Source of the DNA: Holtermannia corniformis | Taxonomy: Eukaryota > Basidiomycota > Tremellomycetes > Holtermanniales | DNA length: 64,000 nt | Direction of reading: 5' to 3' | Assembly (NCBI GenBank): GCA_001599935.1 | Contig: BCIJ01000012.1 | Coordinates: forward strand, 346,483-410,482 | In this document: positions 9,354-20,549 of the stretch, piece after piece | How the letters are laid out: every line of letters begins with the position of its first letter | Position numbering within the stretch: position 1 is the stretch's first letter | The notes under the pieces: generated by a model | Databases searched by the model: none | What the model saw: only the letters and a program-made list of their open reading frames with translations | What the model was told of the DNA's origin: nothing | Program-made: the position numbers and the translations under genes

Positions 9354-11100
9354 ATGACCTCGGGCATGGCTCAGCTATCATCTCATCTCGTCGACGCTCT
9401 CGAAGTCAAGGAAGGCGTGTCTGCCCAGCCCAACGCGCACGCTCTGCACCAAGCCAAGATCCCTTTCCGCCCAACGTTTGTGCAGATGTCAGGCGTGGAA
9501 ACGCAGACGATGAGCTACACGGCTGCAAACGAGCATTTCGGTACACAGCACGGCACGCAGATGATGAGTGGGAGCAGCGTATTCGGCATGAGCGAGTTCT
9601 CGGCACAGCAGATCGCGTCGCTGCAGAAACATCTTGACCGCAAGCTTGGGCCAGAGTACGTTGCGCAGCGGCCGGGACCGGGTGGTGGTGAGTGTCTCGT
9701 GCCAGTGGATGCGGTGACTGACGAGTTGAACAGGACCAAAGCTCAAGTAAGCGGCCCGTGCGCACAGTAATCCAGACTGACGTTGCCAGCTATGTGGAAG
9801 GCTGGAAAGGTGAGTGCTCTCCATGTGTGAGATATCCCAGCTGACCACTGACAGTGCTGAGCTTGGCCAACGATGTGTTTGGCTTCAACGGCTGGAGCTC
9901 GGCCATTCAGAATATGACTATAGACTATGTGCGTTCTTCGGCCTACGGTGGCGTGACTGACCAGCCAGATCGACTTCGACCCAAAGACCAGCAGGGCCAG
10001 CGCAGGCGTCTCTGTCATCATGCGTGTGACCCTACGTGACGGCACTTTCCGCGAAGACATCGGCTACGGCGAGTCCATCAATCAAAAAGGCCGTGGTCAG
10101 GCTCTCTGCAAGGTACGTGCGCAAGCGAGTGTGACCTAGCTGACTGCTGTAGGCAAAGAAGGAGGCAGTGACTGATGGCTTGAAGCGTTCCCTGAGGTGC
10201 TTTGGCAACGTGCTCGGGCTCTGCCTTGCGGACAAGGAGTACACGAAAGAGGTGCAGAAGATGTCCGTGCGCCCCGTACGTTCATGAGTGCTTTCCGATA
10301 TCGATGCGTCTAGTTGACGCGGCTGCCGCAGGTCAAGCTCGACAAGCAAGAGCTCTATCGCCGTCCCGAGTACGACGAATATGCACAGCGGTCGACGTCA
10401 GCCGGTCCATCGCGTCAACCGCCCGCTCCAGGTGGCTACAACGCAGCGAAGGGAGCGAGCATCGGCCAGCCCCTGAACGTGCCATCACGGGCAACCGACA
10501 ATTACGATGATGTGTATGACGAGTACGACGAGTCGCTTGGACTTGCCGACTACGATGGTGATACGTGCGTGTCTGTGACCTCGGCCGTCGGCCTGCTCTT
10601 GCTCATGTCACCAGGTCTATGGAATCTATCGCTGCAGCCGATGCGCTCGCCATGCCGCCTCCGCCACTGCCAGTGCTGGCTCCGGTCGTGCCAGCCAGGC
10701 CAGGATCGCCCGTCAGGAAGTCGACGCCACCCGACCAGCTTGTATCCGAGATCAAAGTGGAGCAATCCCACTCGTCCAAGCTACCACAGCAACAGCAGCC
10801 GCAAGCCCGGCCGCCTCCGTTGCATCAATCTGCCAAGTTACAGCAAACTGCAACTATCGCTCACCAGGCATCACCATCCCGTTCGGTGGGTGGTGAGAAG
10901 TCGGTCGCCAAGTCAGCCGTTGGGGGTTTTGTGTACCCTGACAAGCAGGTGCATCTCTTCTTTCCACGATTACAGCTTGACTGATGCCCCCCTAGCACAA
11001 GTCGTCAACGGGCACGCCGGGCGGTCAAGACGAGGCGGCTAAGCTAGCAAGACGGGCCGCTATCATGGCTAGCAAGCGTGATGCTGATGATGATTTGTGA
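9354..11100 (+). CDS. RAD52: Rad52, recombination mediator
   Basis: Loads Rad51 and anneals single strands in homologous recombination, in the nucleus. The Rad52/22 core is spread over several exons: [20 protein letters not shown], then [20 protein letters not shown], then [20 protein letters not shown] and [19 protein letters not shown]. The C-terminus is Gln/Pro-rich and ends in basic and acidic residues ([17 protein letters not shown]). Introns are 38-60 nt. One coding exon (9790-9809) is only 20 nt and encodes YVEGWK. The start ATG 9354 is the first Met in the frame that precedes the conserved core; another Met lies four codons later. No TATA box is seen upstream. Confidence 0.93.
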
Positions 11101-11582
11101 GTTCGTGGTCTCGGGAACTGCTCTGACGCGGTTGTGCAGGACGCGGCAGCCTCTGACGGACGCACAAACCAATGGGAAGCGTGTGAGAGTTGGGGTCTGA
11201 AGAGGGACCCTAGGCTCTACATACACGCATGTACAAGTAATACATTGGCGATCTGAGATGGGCCTCGTGGACCGGCCCGCCCCCGTCGACGAAGAAAAAC
11301 TGTGCCAAACTGGCAGCCAGCTGACGAAAACCCCCCTCGCCGTTCGCCACCGCCGGCTTCATCTACTACCATTACCATTGCTCTCTATTCCACACGACAT
11401 TGCTCTGCAGTTTACACTACACACTCGTATCTTCTTTTCATAACTATCATTGTACTTTGCGGATCTGTACGTAGACGACACGCACCGGGGAGGACACCGC
11501 GCTGATCGCCGCACAGACCGTCCCGCACCCACCCGACCATCTTCCCTTAGGACGATCCTTGCGTTTTCTTTTGCCATTCGTC
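11101..11582. other. Intergenic and probable 5' UTR of the bZIP-like gene
   Basis: A CT-rich stretch leads into the next gene. A gtacgt donor near 11468 and a tag acceptor near 11550 may delimit a 5' UTR intron. Confidence 0.3.
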
Positions 11583-12500
11583 ATGACGGCCTGGCAAGAG
11601 ATCGATTGCCAGAAAAAGTGTGACGCCGTCCGCCGGCAAAACGCTGAAAAGTCGAGGGAGTACCGTCGGCGTGCGAGGCTCGAAGAGGCCAAGCATAGCG
11701 AGGAACGGGAGAAACGCAGGGCGGCGGCGTCTCGTCGCCTCGTTTCTACCCACCCCGACGTCCTTTCGCATGCCTTTCACGTCGAGATGCGCAGGAAAGC
11801 CGAGGCCATGGCGGATGTGCCGCCACCGTGCTGGCCGTTCAACAAGAAGCAGGCCGCACCGCCGAGTCGTTCGCTCATGAAGAACGGCTCGGGTGCCGAC
11901 AATGACACGCCGATGGGCGATCCCGTCGCCGTCGGTGCGTTCCCGTCCCTCCCCCTCGCCCTCCCCCCTCCTTCGCTGCCCCCGATGGGCGATCCTGCCG
12001 CGCTATCTCTTGCCCTCTCCCTCGCCGCAGTCTCCTCACCCTCGTCCCAACTCGCAACCGACGTTGGCATGCCCTATTCGAGCAGCAACGTCCTTTTGCC
12101 GCTCCTCGCGTGCGACGAGCCCCTGACGCTCCTCGGGTTGACCAGCCCAAACTATCGCAGTGTCGGTTACTCGCCAGATGCTGCTCGCTTGCCAGAGGCT
12201 GCCATCAACGACAGCCTCGAAAACTACCCTTCGTTTGAGCAGGGCGTGGGTGAAGAGTTCTTCTCGGCCGAGGCGATCGCGGAGTTGGCGAACTTGGTGC
12301 TTCCGGACACGGCCAGCGTCGACGAGCCCATCCAATTCGGCTCGGAGCTTGACGCTCTCAAGGATTGGTACTGGATGTCCGACTCGAGCGGGCAAGGAAC
12401 AGTTTCTCCGAGCGACCTGCGACTCGAAGGATCGAGTGCGGGCTCGTCAATCGACACGAGTCCTTTCCACCAGCTTGGATTCTCGATCGTGTCCCTTTGA
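11583..12500 (+). CDS. bZIP-like putative transcription factor, 305 aa
   Basis: Single-exon frame. Residues about 12-45 hold a highly basic helix, VRRQNAEKSREYRRRARLEE, with the N-x7-R spacing of bZIP basic regions; the usual small residue at the fourth position after Asn is replaced by Lys. The following heptads are charged and weakly leucine-rich, so dimerisation would be atypical. The rest is Pro/Ser/Leu-rich and looks like an activation region, with an acidic segment near residues 225-265. I chose ATG 11583 because it directly precedes the basic region; an in-frame ATG eight codons upstream also exists. I infer nuclear DNA binding from the basic region alone. Confidence 0.55.
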   Translation: MTAWQEIDCQKKCDAVRRQNAEKSREYRRRARLEEAKHSEEREKRRAAASRRLVSTHPDVLSHAFHVEMRRKAEAMADVPPPCWPFNKKQAAPPSRSLMKNGSGADNDTPMGDPVAVGAFPSLPLALPPPSLPPMGDPAALSLALSLAAVSSPSSQLATDVGMPYSSSNVLLPLLACDEPLTLLGLTSPNYRSVGYSPDAARLPEAAINDSLENYPSFEQGVGEEFFSAEAIAELANLVLPDTASVDEPIQFGSELDALKDWYWMSDSSGQGTVSPSDLRLEGSSAGSSIDTSPFHQLGFSIVSL

Positions 12501-14194
12501 TGGCTCATCCAAGACCTCTTTGACGCGTCGTAAGTAGTGCTAGAGCTATAGCATGGCGAGCTAGACCTGACCCCGCATAGGGTTGTATCTTATGACAAGC
12601 CGGAAGCAGGGAAATCATTGTCTTTATCAGGAGGTCGTGTCGAGGTTATAGTGCAGGTCTAGGTCATACTGTTACAACATTGTCTGCTAGCGCGATGCAT
12701 TCTGCGACTTGGACCACTGGACTGCTCACAGCCATGTCCACCCACGCACGCGCTCGGCTGCTCTGACAAGTACATGTGTATCAATCTGCGTGGGTCTTGG
12801 CGGCCAACGCACTGATGAGTCACGTCTTGAGCTCCACCTACCACGCGTCCCCGGCGTCCTCGTCCAGACTACTGAAACAGGCTGGCTGGAGCACTCCAAA
12901 GCTGCACACGGCCGGGACGCGTCATCCGCGTCAATCTGTTTGGCAAGGGACGAAGCGTGATCCAGCGTTGTGTGCACAGAACCCGTCGGTGCGAGCAGTG
13001 ACGAGACAGGTGCCCTTGGTGAGAGTCGACTGGCTGGAGCAGCGCAGATGTTACCAAACAGACCATGGCGGTTTCATCGTCGTCAGCGCATCTCGGTGCT
13101 TTTCGCCGTGTATCTGCTCCGATCATGATCCTGATTGCTCATCCTTGTTTGCTCATCCAACTCAGTCCTCGCACTCTCTCGTCACCACTTTTTGGTCGGT
13201 ACAGCCATATGTGCCATAGCTGTGAGTGAGCTCTCACCCATATGCCACGATCACCAAACTCGGCGCCGCAGCCAGCTGCTGCTCGGGCTGGACGAGAGAC
13301 AGCGTTTCTAAACGGCTTCTGCAGGTGTCGACAGTAGAGTCTCGTGCGGTAACAAGACATCTCACGACAGCAACGCGTTGCGGGAGGCAAACGTCAAGCA
13401 TTTGCCACCAGCCAGGAACGCCTCTCGCAGTGGGTGGGCGACGGCCAAGACTCTCAAGGTCAACGCCGAGTCAAGTGCGGAACTGAAGAGCACAGACAAG
13501 CCCATCAAGCCGACGACTGACAAAAAAGCAGAGTCCTCGACCTCTGCTTCTCCGACTGACACTCCCGGCAACCCAACCGATCCGCCTCCAAACTGCTGGA
13601 TATCAGACTATCCTCGCGAGACGGATCCGATGGGGATTGTGCGCGTGCTATACAAGAGGAGTGTGCCCAATTGGACTCGGCACTCGGTGCGGGTCGCCGA
13701 GCCTCCCATGTCTCATATGTTGCTCCTGCCAACCCGGTCACAGCTTCAGCACAAACGACGGACACAGGGAACACTGTCCCGCGATAGAAGCGCATGTACC
13801 TGGACTGTCGCCGAGTGGCCTGGTGCGGGCGTTGATAGCCTCATCCGTGGCATAGTCCTACTCGTCATCAAAGTGGATCGGTGCTTGCGACCTGCGACTC
13901 CGCTGCAACTCGGATTCAAGCAGTGATACCACCCTACACGACAGCGATTACTAGCACCACAGCCACTGCGCCACGACGGAATGACCCGGCACGGGTGGCC
14001 GCACAGCAAGTGACAATAGACGTCAAGTGCAGAGCGGCCGCTCGAGCTCGACTCGTGCGAGCATGCCACACGATTGGCAGGCCATCTTCTCGTCGGTATC
14101 GTGAGTGGCGCACAAAGCTTGCTAGCTCTTAACCGTGTGTGTAGTGAAGAGAATGCATTGTTATTGGATCAAGCACAGTCCCTCTGGCACAAGT
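12501..14194. other. 1.7 kb without a confident gene
   Basis: The most coding-like part is plus-strand 13378-13640: a frame rich in Lys/Thr/Ser/Asp/Pro (for example STDKPIKPTTDKKAESST) that could be a disordered segment of a spliced gene. Another frame looks coding from about 13630 to 13780. I could not connect them with good splice sites or find a start or stop. No RNA gene or repeat was recognised. Confidence 0.3.
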
Positions 14195-14700
14195 TTAGGT
14201 GGATCCTTTGTCTCTTCTGGCAAGACGTTGACCATGCGCGCATGGAGCGGGACCTGCACACCTTGCGGAAACGACGTGCCCTCGGGGAAATACCTTTGGG
14301 TCGTCAACGATTGTTCGCGCGTCCAGATCTGACCACTCGCTCACCCTCCGTACCGCAGCACCGTCGCTTTCGGGATCGAAGCGCCCAACGGAAGGATCCT
14401 AGCCCCCAGATCAGCGCCCACACGGTACAGTCATACACCCACGTTCCAGCCGGGACCAAGAACCCATCAAAGCCCTCACCCTTCTTCAAACATGCGTTAT
14501 CGTCCTACATTCCGCAGTCTGTCAGCCCGCGCTCTCGCATCCTCGCCACTCACAAACTTGAACGGCGTCCACCAAGGCTTCCACTTGTCGTCCACTTTGA
14601 ACACTTCGTTGCCGTCCAGCACGGTCTCGACCGTTGATGGATCGATCGATTTTTGGAATTTCCGTAGTTCATTCTTTTTGCGTTCGCGCTCGTCGGACAT
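14195..14700 (-). CDS. Small conserved-looking protein, 116 aa in the spliced model
   Basis: Unrecognised. Exon 1 (14509-14700) is a clear coding stretch: MSDERERKKNELRKFQKSID, then a Trp-rich KWKPWWTPFKF. A 110-nt intron (14399-14508) joins it in frame to exon 2 (DPSVGRFDPESDGAAVRR ... DLDARTIVDDPKVFPRG), and a 45-nt intron leads to a 22-nt last exon. Without splicing the frame stops after 67 residues. Another minus-strand frame over the same 3' region also looks protein-like but is broken by a TGA, so the C-terminal half is uncertain. No signal peptide or membrane segment. It lies downstream of PAAF1 on the same strand. Confidence 0.45.
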
Positions 14701-14942
14701 TGTGCCGTGCTGTGGGTTGTCGCGGCGGTCAAGACGGTGGACGGTGGGCGCGATGAGTCGTTGGCGCTTCCTTTGATGGGTTCCTTTATCAGACCTGGTT
14801 GGTGAGATAGCCTGTGACGGACAATCGCAATCGTGCCAGTACATCCTCCAGCTCGCACATGCCTTAGAGTCAGTGGAAAGATCAGCACGTCAGTTTGAGA
14901 TCGGTAGCCGAGCGATGCGCCTTGATCACCGCTGCATTCACA

Positions 14943-16430
14943 CTAGTAGCGCCGGATCCCACCCTCGCCGCCGGCGCACCACACGTCGCCCTTGACACTG
15001 AGCGCGATCGCCTCAACTGGGGTACCGCGCTGAAAGCCCGCATACTCCTCTTTGATACTGACCGGTCGCTCTGCTTCGAGGTTGATGCCGAGGCGGCAAG
15101 GCAGACCCGAAGCGGTGCCGACGACGAGTTCGCCTGGTGCCGCGAACAGCACACAGTAGATTGCCGTCTCGTTGCGCCGGAACGAGATTGGTGGGGTCGA
15201 GCGGTCAAGGCTGTGTATCGTAATCACGCCGTTGGTCGAGCCCGTGGCGACGAGGTTGGTCGATGGCTCGAATGCGATGGACAGGAGATGAGCGGCTTGG
15301 TGAGGCGCCGGGGGAATGACGAGGATCGGTGTCGAGTCTGCGCTAGGTGCAAACTGATTGGTCGAGTGCACAGTGACAGTGCCGTTTGCCAGCGCGCTCA
15401 AAACAAGGTGCTCCTCGACGCCGACTTGCAGCTCGGTCTCCTCCCTGAGCTTGTTCTCCTGCTCTTCCAGTCCGATCAGAGCTCTTCCGCCCTTGATGAC
15501 GACCAACGCTTCGACAGCGTCTCCTGTCCGCACTTTGCCAACCTCTTTACCATTCGAGACGTCCCACAGCCGCACCGAGCCATCCTTGGACCCGCTCAGG
15601 ATCTTCCTTCCGACGCCAAAGATGTGCGTCGAAGTGATCCCGCGCGTGTGGCCCGTCAGCGTTCGCGGGTTAATGCCGGATACACTGGAGAAGATGCGAA
15701 GGCTGAAATCAGACGAGGCCGTCAGGACGACTTGACCGCTGGGAAACCATTTGGCGTCAAGGACGTCGCCGACGTGGCCTTTGAGTGGGACGACGGGGTG
15801 TTGCGAAGCCGCTAGGGATGTTGGGAGGACCAGTGCGTAGCCGTCTGGCCCGCCGATGACGAGTTGGGAGCCGTCGGGTGAGACGGCTAGGGTGTTGATG
15901 TGCAACGGAGCCTGAAGGTCAGCATACATTTGCAAGCACGGGCGAGTTGGCATACAGAGGTGTCCTTGGCCTTTTTGAACGGCGGGTCGACTATCTGTCT
16001 TGGAAACTTGACGGTCGTAGACGGCAGGCTCAATGCGGGAGCAGACACTGAGAATGTCGTCTGTGCTCACTTTAGCTGTGTCGCCTTCCCAGACGATCAG
16101 CTGACCTTGTTGAGCTTTTCAACCGTGATGCCATCTCTAGCAGTGATGCTCGATCCCCCTCCCTCCTGAACCTCGACCCTGACTTTGCCATAGACGCTCG
16201 AGCTGCCGGCCTTGTACTGCCATCGATCGTCAGCAGGGCACACCGAGCGACACTGAGCGACGCACACACGAGATCCATATATCCTCGCTGAGCACCACGG
16301 CCTGCTCTACGTCGTCAAACACGGCTTGGGCGTCGTGCTATCGCTTGCGCGTCGTTAGTAGTGCCGACCGCGGCCACCGTGCACTGACTTGGACGTCGAT
16401 GAACGGGACTGGGATCAGATCACTCGGCAT
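14943..16430 (-). CDS. RPN14: WD40 proteasome assembly chaperone, PAAF1/Rpn14 type
   Basis: Binds Rpt ATPases during assembly of the 19S proteasome base. The protein has WD repeats across most of its length: SPDGSQLVIGGPDGYALV, TASSDFSLRIFS, then LTGHTRGITSTHIFGVGRKI followed by LSGSKDGSVRLWDVSNGK, which matches the diagnostic PAAF1 blade, and a closing GDVWCAGGEGGIRRY at the C-terminus. The start ATG 16430 gives MPSDLIPVPFIDVQ. Four to five introns precede the first blade, including a 45-nt one that joins EKLNK to TTFSVS. It shares a 145-bp divergent promoter with COG2 that contains GTCACGTGAC. Family assignment is good; the gene symbol is by homology. Confidence 0.8.
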
Positions 16431-16536
16431 GTTGGCTGCTGTTCCCTAGACCCTCTCGCTTGCTTTCCTATGCCAGAGTGACGCTGGACAGAGACAGCAA
16501 GAGGACAGGGATGGTAGGGTATAGCGGTGCGGTGGT

Positions 16537-16546
16537 GTCACGTGAC
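16537..16546. promoter_or_regulatory. GTCACGTGAC in the PAAF1/COG2 divergent promoter
   Basis: Palindromic bHLH-type site, 107 bp upstream of the PAAF1 ATG and 30 bp upstream of the COG2 ATG. Confidence 0.5.
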
Positions 16547-16575
16547 CGCACCAACAAGTGAACCACCATCCATCT

Positions 16576-19500
16576 ATGCTCTCCCTCGAAACGTTCGACA
16601 AGACGGATGCGGCGCCCATGAGCTCGTTGCTGTCTCTAGAGGGCGCCTCAAGCTCCCTGCACGACCTCCCACGCGCTTCAACATCCTCCGCGGGCTCTCC
16701 CAGAGCGTCCCTGCACATCCCTTCCCTCCTCCCGCTCTCCCACTCGCATCCGCTCCTCTCGCCCGACCTCAACCCAGACTTTGACGTCGACGCGTTTCTC
16801 CTCACCCGTCTCCATATCCCACTGGACGAGCTCAGAGCCGAGCTCAGAGAGTACCTGGCCAAGCTGAAAGAGGAGCTCGTGCAGTTGATCAATGACGATT
16901 ACGGAGAGTTTATCGCACTCGGCACCGGATTGAGGGGTGAAGGCGAGCGGCTGGAGAGACTCGAGGGTCCTCTGGGGGAGCTGCGAGCGCAGGTCGAGGT
17001 GCGTCAATTGGTTTCATGGCGATCGAGGCGCTCAACCTACCCGGCAGATCATCCGAGATGTCTTGCTCTCCCATCAAGACGCCGTTGAGCAAAAGCTAGC
17101 CGAGCGTGCGGCACTGCGCGAGGAAAAGGTACCCAGGTCTAGCACCACCTGCGAAGAGTGCGCTGACCATACACCTGGCAGACCCTGCTGAATCTCCTGC
17201 TGCACCTGTCCGAATCACTCACACGCACCGAGTCGCTGCTGCTCATCAATCCCGAACCAGAGCGGCGTGAGCGATCGCACAGCTTGACCATCAACACTGG
17301 GCCTACCCCCGGCGTCGACAGCAGCGCCAAGCTGGTCGCTCGCGTTGCCAACGAGTACACTCAGCTCGTCTACCTCGTACAAAAGGCCAAGGCCGAGGGT
17401 TGTGCCTACGCCGACCAAGTTGAAGGGGTGAGTCTCTGCTCTGCATAACGGTAGGTATCCCTTCTGATTCACCGCAGCGAATCATCAAGATAAAAAACAC
17501 GCTCAATAAAGACCTATCGACCCTGTTCACCGATACACTGCACTCGCTCAGCGCCAGGTCAAGCACCAAGATCGAAGGCGACAAACTCAAAGCCCAGCTG
17601 AAGGAGTGCCTAAAGACGTACGAGCTCGTCGAAGGCTGGCGCGAGGCCGAGGAGGTGTTTCGGCGCGAGGTCGTGCACAAGACGCTTGTCAAGATGATCA
17701 CACACGACGCCCTCTCGGAGCCCACGGCACCCAGAACCCCCTTCACAACGGAGCGCATCAGCTCCCCCGCGACCCCCTACACCCCCTTCATTTCGAAAAC
17801 CGACCGAGAGGACACGCAACCCAACCCATTCGAGATCACGCTCTCAACAGAGCAAGATCAGCCTCCCTCGCCGCATGCACGGGTACAGCTACAGGATGAC
17901 AGTCCGCTCGCCGCGCTATACAATCGCATCTTGGCGTTTGTGGACGACTGCAGAAGCTTGATGGAGATTGCCGAGCGGATCCGCGAGGACAAGATCGAGG
18001 GCTTTGAGTTCCTCGCGAACGTAATCTGGCAACAAGTCGCCGAGAGGATTGGGAGTGAATTGGGCGGGATCGTATTTGCGGCCGGTAGGCCCGAGGAGCT
18101 GCACAAGGTCGGTGCGGTGCTGTCACTGCCAGGATGGGCGCTGACGCCTCGTAGCACTATACCATCACGCACGAGTTCCTCGACCTACTCGAATCACTCG
18201 CGCCTTCGACCCGCGCCGTGCTCGCCATGCGCGCGCACCCTGGTTACGCAGCTTTCGAGCGTCGATGGCAACTGCCCGTCTACTTTCAGCTCAGGTGGAA
18301 AGAGATCGTCGGGGCGTTCGAGGAGAGCCTGGCTCTACCTGCCGGTATTGGGCGTGCGTATCCTTCCCTACGACTGATCATGCTAACACCCAGGCAGTCA
18401 AGGAAGGCTACATGTTCCAACAGAGCGCGGCGACGGTCAAGGCGCTCAAACAGTGTTGGGCGGACGATGTGTATCTGCCCGAGCTTGCGCACCGATTCTG
18501 GCGCTTGACACTGCAGGTCGGTCCTGGATCGTACTAAGCAATGGCGACATGGCTGATGGCGTCAGATTGTCAGTCGGTACGAAAGGTGGATTGAAAAGAG
18601 TGCGAATGTGTCGCCAGAAATGCCCGAGGCGGTGCGTCCCGCTCCGGCATGGAATGCAAAGTACTGACCATCGATCCTAGTCATCGAGTGGGCAAACAGC
18701 ACCAGCACCGACCGCAAGTCAACCACAGCCTGTCGCGCCAGCACCGGCCGATGCCGACCCGGCGTTCCTAGCGGCCGAAGACGCAGCGTTGAAGATGTTG
18801 ACGGCCGTCGCGCTCGATCTGCGCACAGTCATCCAAGAGATCGAGGTCTTTTGGCGCGTCAAGCTTTCTGGCCTGCTTGAGCGCGGTATGGGTGTCGAGA
18901 CGCGAAACGAGATGCGAGGTATGTACCGCAAGCGCTCACCGTCAACCAAGCAAGCCTGCTGACGCCGGCGCCACAGCATCACTCGATCATTCGCTCAGCA
19001 CGCTCTCAGCCCTCAACCCATCGATCGCATCGCAGATCACGGCCGTGCTGATCCGGCGTTCGACCGATCAGTTGAAACTGATCCGCAGCGTCGCGTCTCA
19101 GTTCCGCACACCGACCCCGGCGCAGGCGCAAACGTCAAAGCCCGAGCCGAAACCGAGCTTCTTCATCAGTGCAATCTTGAAACCTGTGCACCTGTACTTT
19201 GGGCCGAGGGGACTGGGCGAGGCCTTGGTTGATGAAGTGGGGAAAGAGTGGTCGGAGCGCGTAGTCAAGGACGTGGTCGCTGGGTCAGTGCCTCGCTTCG
19301 CTTCGCACGCAGATATTGACCCCTCGCTCACGCAGATACGCCAACATCCTGACTTCGGTCCGGAAAACCGAAGATCTCTTACGGAAGCACCGGAAAGGCA
19401 AGAAGAATACGTTTTCACTGTTTGGTGGTTCGTCGAGTGCGGCGGCGGCGAGCGATCTGGTCCAAGAGGAACAGAGGTTCCGAGCGCAGATGCTGGTCGA

Positions 19501-19606
19501 TGTTCGGGCGCTTGCGGACGATGCGGGGCGGTTGGGCGTTGATGTGGAGCGCGTGGATGGGTGGACCGAGTTGTGCGAGGTTGCGGGGCGTGAGCCTGAG
19601 ATATAG
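16576..19606 (+). CDS. COG2: Conserved oligomeric Golgi complex subunit 2
   Basis: Lobe A subunit of the COG tether for retrograde vesicles within the Golgi. After a Ser-rich N-terminus, residues about 65-135 carry the Cog2 signature: FDVDAFLLTRLHIPLDELR, AELREYLAKLKEELVQLIND and DYGEFIALGTGLRGEGE. A long helical rod follows through about nine exons separated by short introns, up to a C-terminal exon ending in GWTELCEVAGREPEI. The start is ATG 16576; the open frame extends upstream only through a GTG. No membrane segment is seen, as expected for a peripheral subunit. Some internal splice junctions were not checked base by base. Confidence 0.85.
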
Positions 19607-19867
19607 ATGGGCGGAGTGCCATGCATGATGATCATAAGCCCGAGTGGCAGTCGGTTCTCCACGGGCATCGCGGTGATTGATATTGTATGAAAGAGCAGCC
19701 TGGTTCATCCCATTACATTGGCGAAGTCAGCTCGCTCCTTACCCACAGACGACACCGGTCAGTCAGCTCTGCGATTGTCCCAACGATGACTAGCCAAGGC
19801 ATGAGCTCATAAAGCGCTATGTTACAAACACGGATCCAGTCATCTATCCATCCAAACCAACAAGCGC

Positions 19868-20331
19868 TCAATCCCTCGCTCGGTCCATGGCTACCAGTCG
19901 GCGTCAGTCTCATGCTCTGTGCAATCTCGAAAAGGTATAGCGCACGGTTGTAGAGCAGCAGCTTTTCAATCAAATCGACTGCAAGCAATCAGCTCGGCGG
20001 TAGTCGGACAAGGATGAGGACGCACCGTGTGTGAGGACCATACGGCGGCAGCAATACCGTTTCCTGATGAGTCAGCGGCCACTCCAATGTTCCTCCTCGT
20101 TCCTCACAGCTGCAGAGCGTCCAGGGCATCACTGCCGTTGTTATCAGCTCCGAGATATTGGGTCAGAGCAAGGAGGAACGCACCCTTCGGACAGGTTCGA
20201 GTCGAGGAGCTGAAGGTAGTTTTCCCACAGGTCACCGATCACTTTACCGCACGAGAAGCAGCGGACTGGGAGGATCTGGAGTTTCGTTAGCTCTATTGTC
20301 CAACGTACTACACGCAGGTTGTGCTTGCCAT
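19868..20331 (-). CDS. RPB10: RNA polymerase subunit Rpb10 (ABC10-beta), 70 aa in six exons
   Basis: Zinc-binding subunit shared by RNA polymerases I, II and III. Exons on the minus strand are 20329-20331 (ATG alone), 20184-20275, 20108-20131, 20026-20063, 19946-19978 and 19868-19890. They total 213 nt, giving 70 residues plus stop, the length of yeast Rpb10. Motifs are [35 protein letters not shown] and [11 protein letters not shown]. The CxxC and RYCCRR cysteines that bind zinc are present. The first intron (20276-20328) begins with GC; a GT donor 15 nt downstream would instead give MASTTCILPV, which breaks the near-invariant N-terminus. Divergent from the phosphatase gene at 20550. Confidence 0.93.
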
Positions 20332-20549
20332 GGTGGATCGAGACGAAAGCTGATTCCTGAGCGAGACCAAACAAGCACCGTCAGGAAAGTCAATTGCTCC
20401 GTATCAATCCTGGATATACTGTACACGTCACCGCCACATCATTACAGAACTCTTGTTCGCAACCCCCCTGCCGAGCTGCTGCTGTATCGTCATGACCATC
20501 CTCCTCTTGTTCCTCCTCAACTGCTACCTACTCATGCTGCACAACTGCA

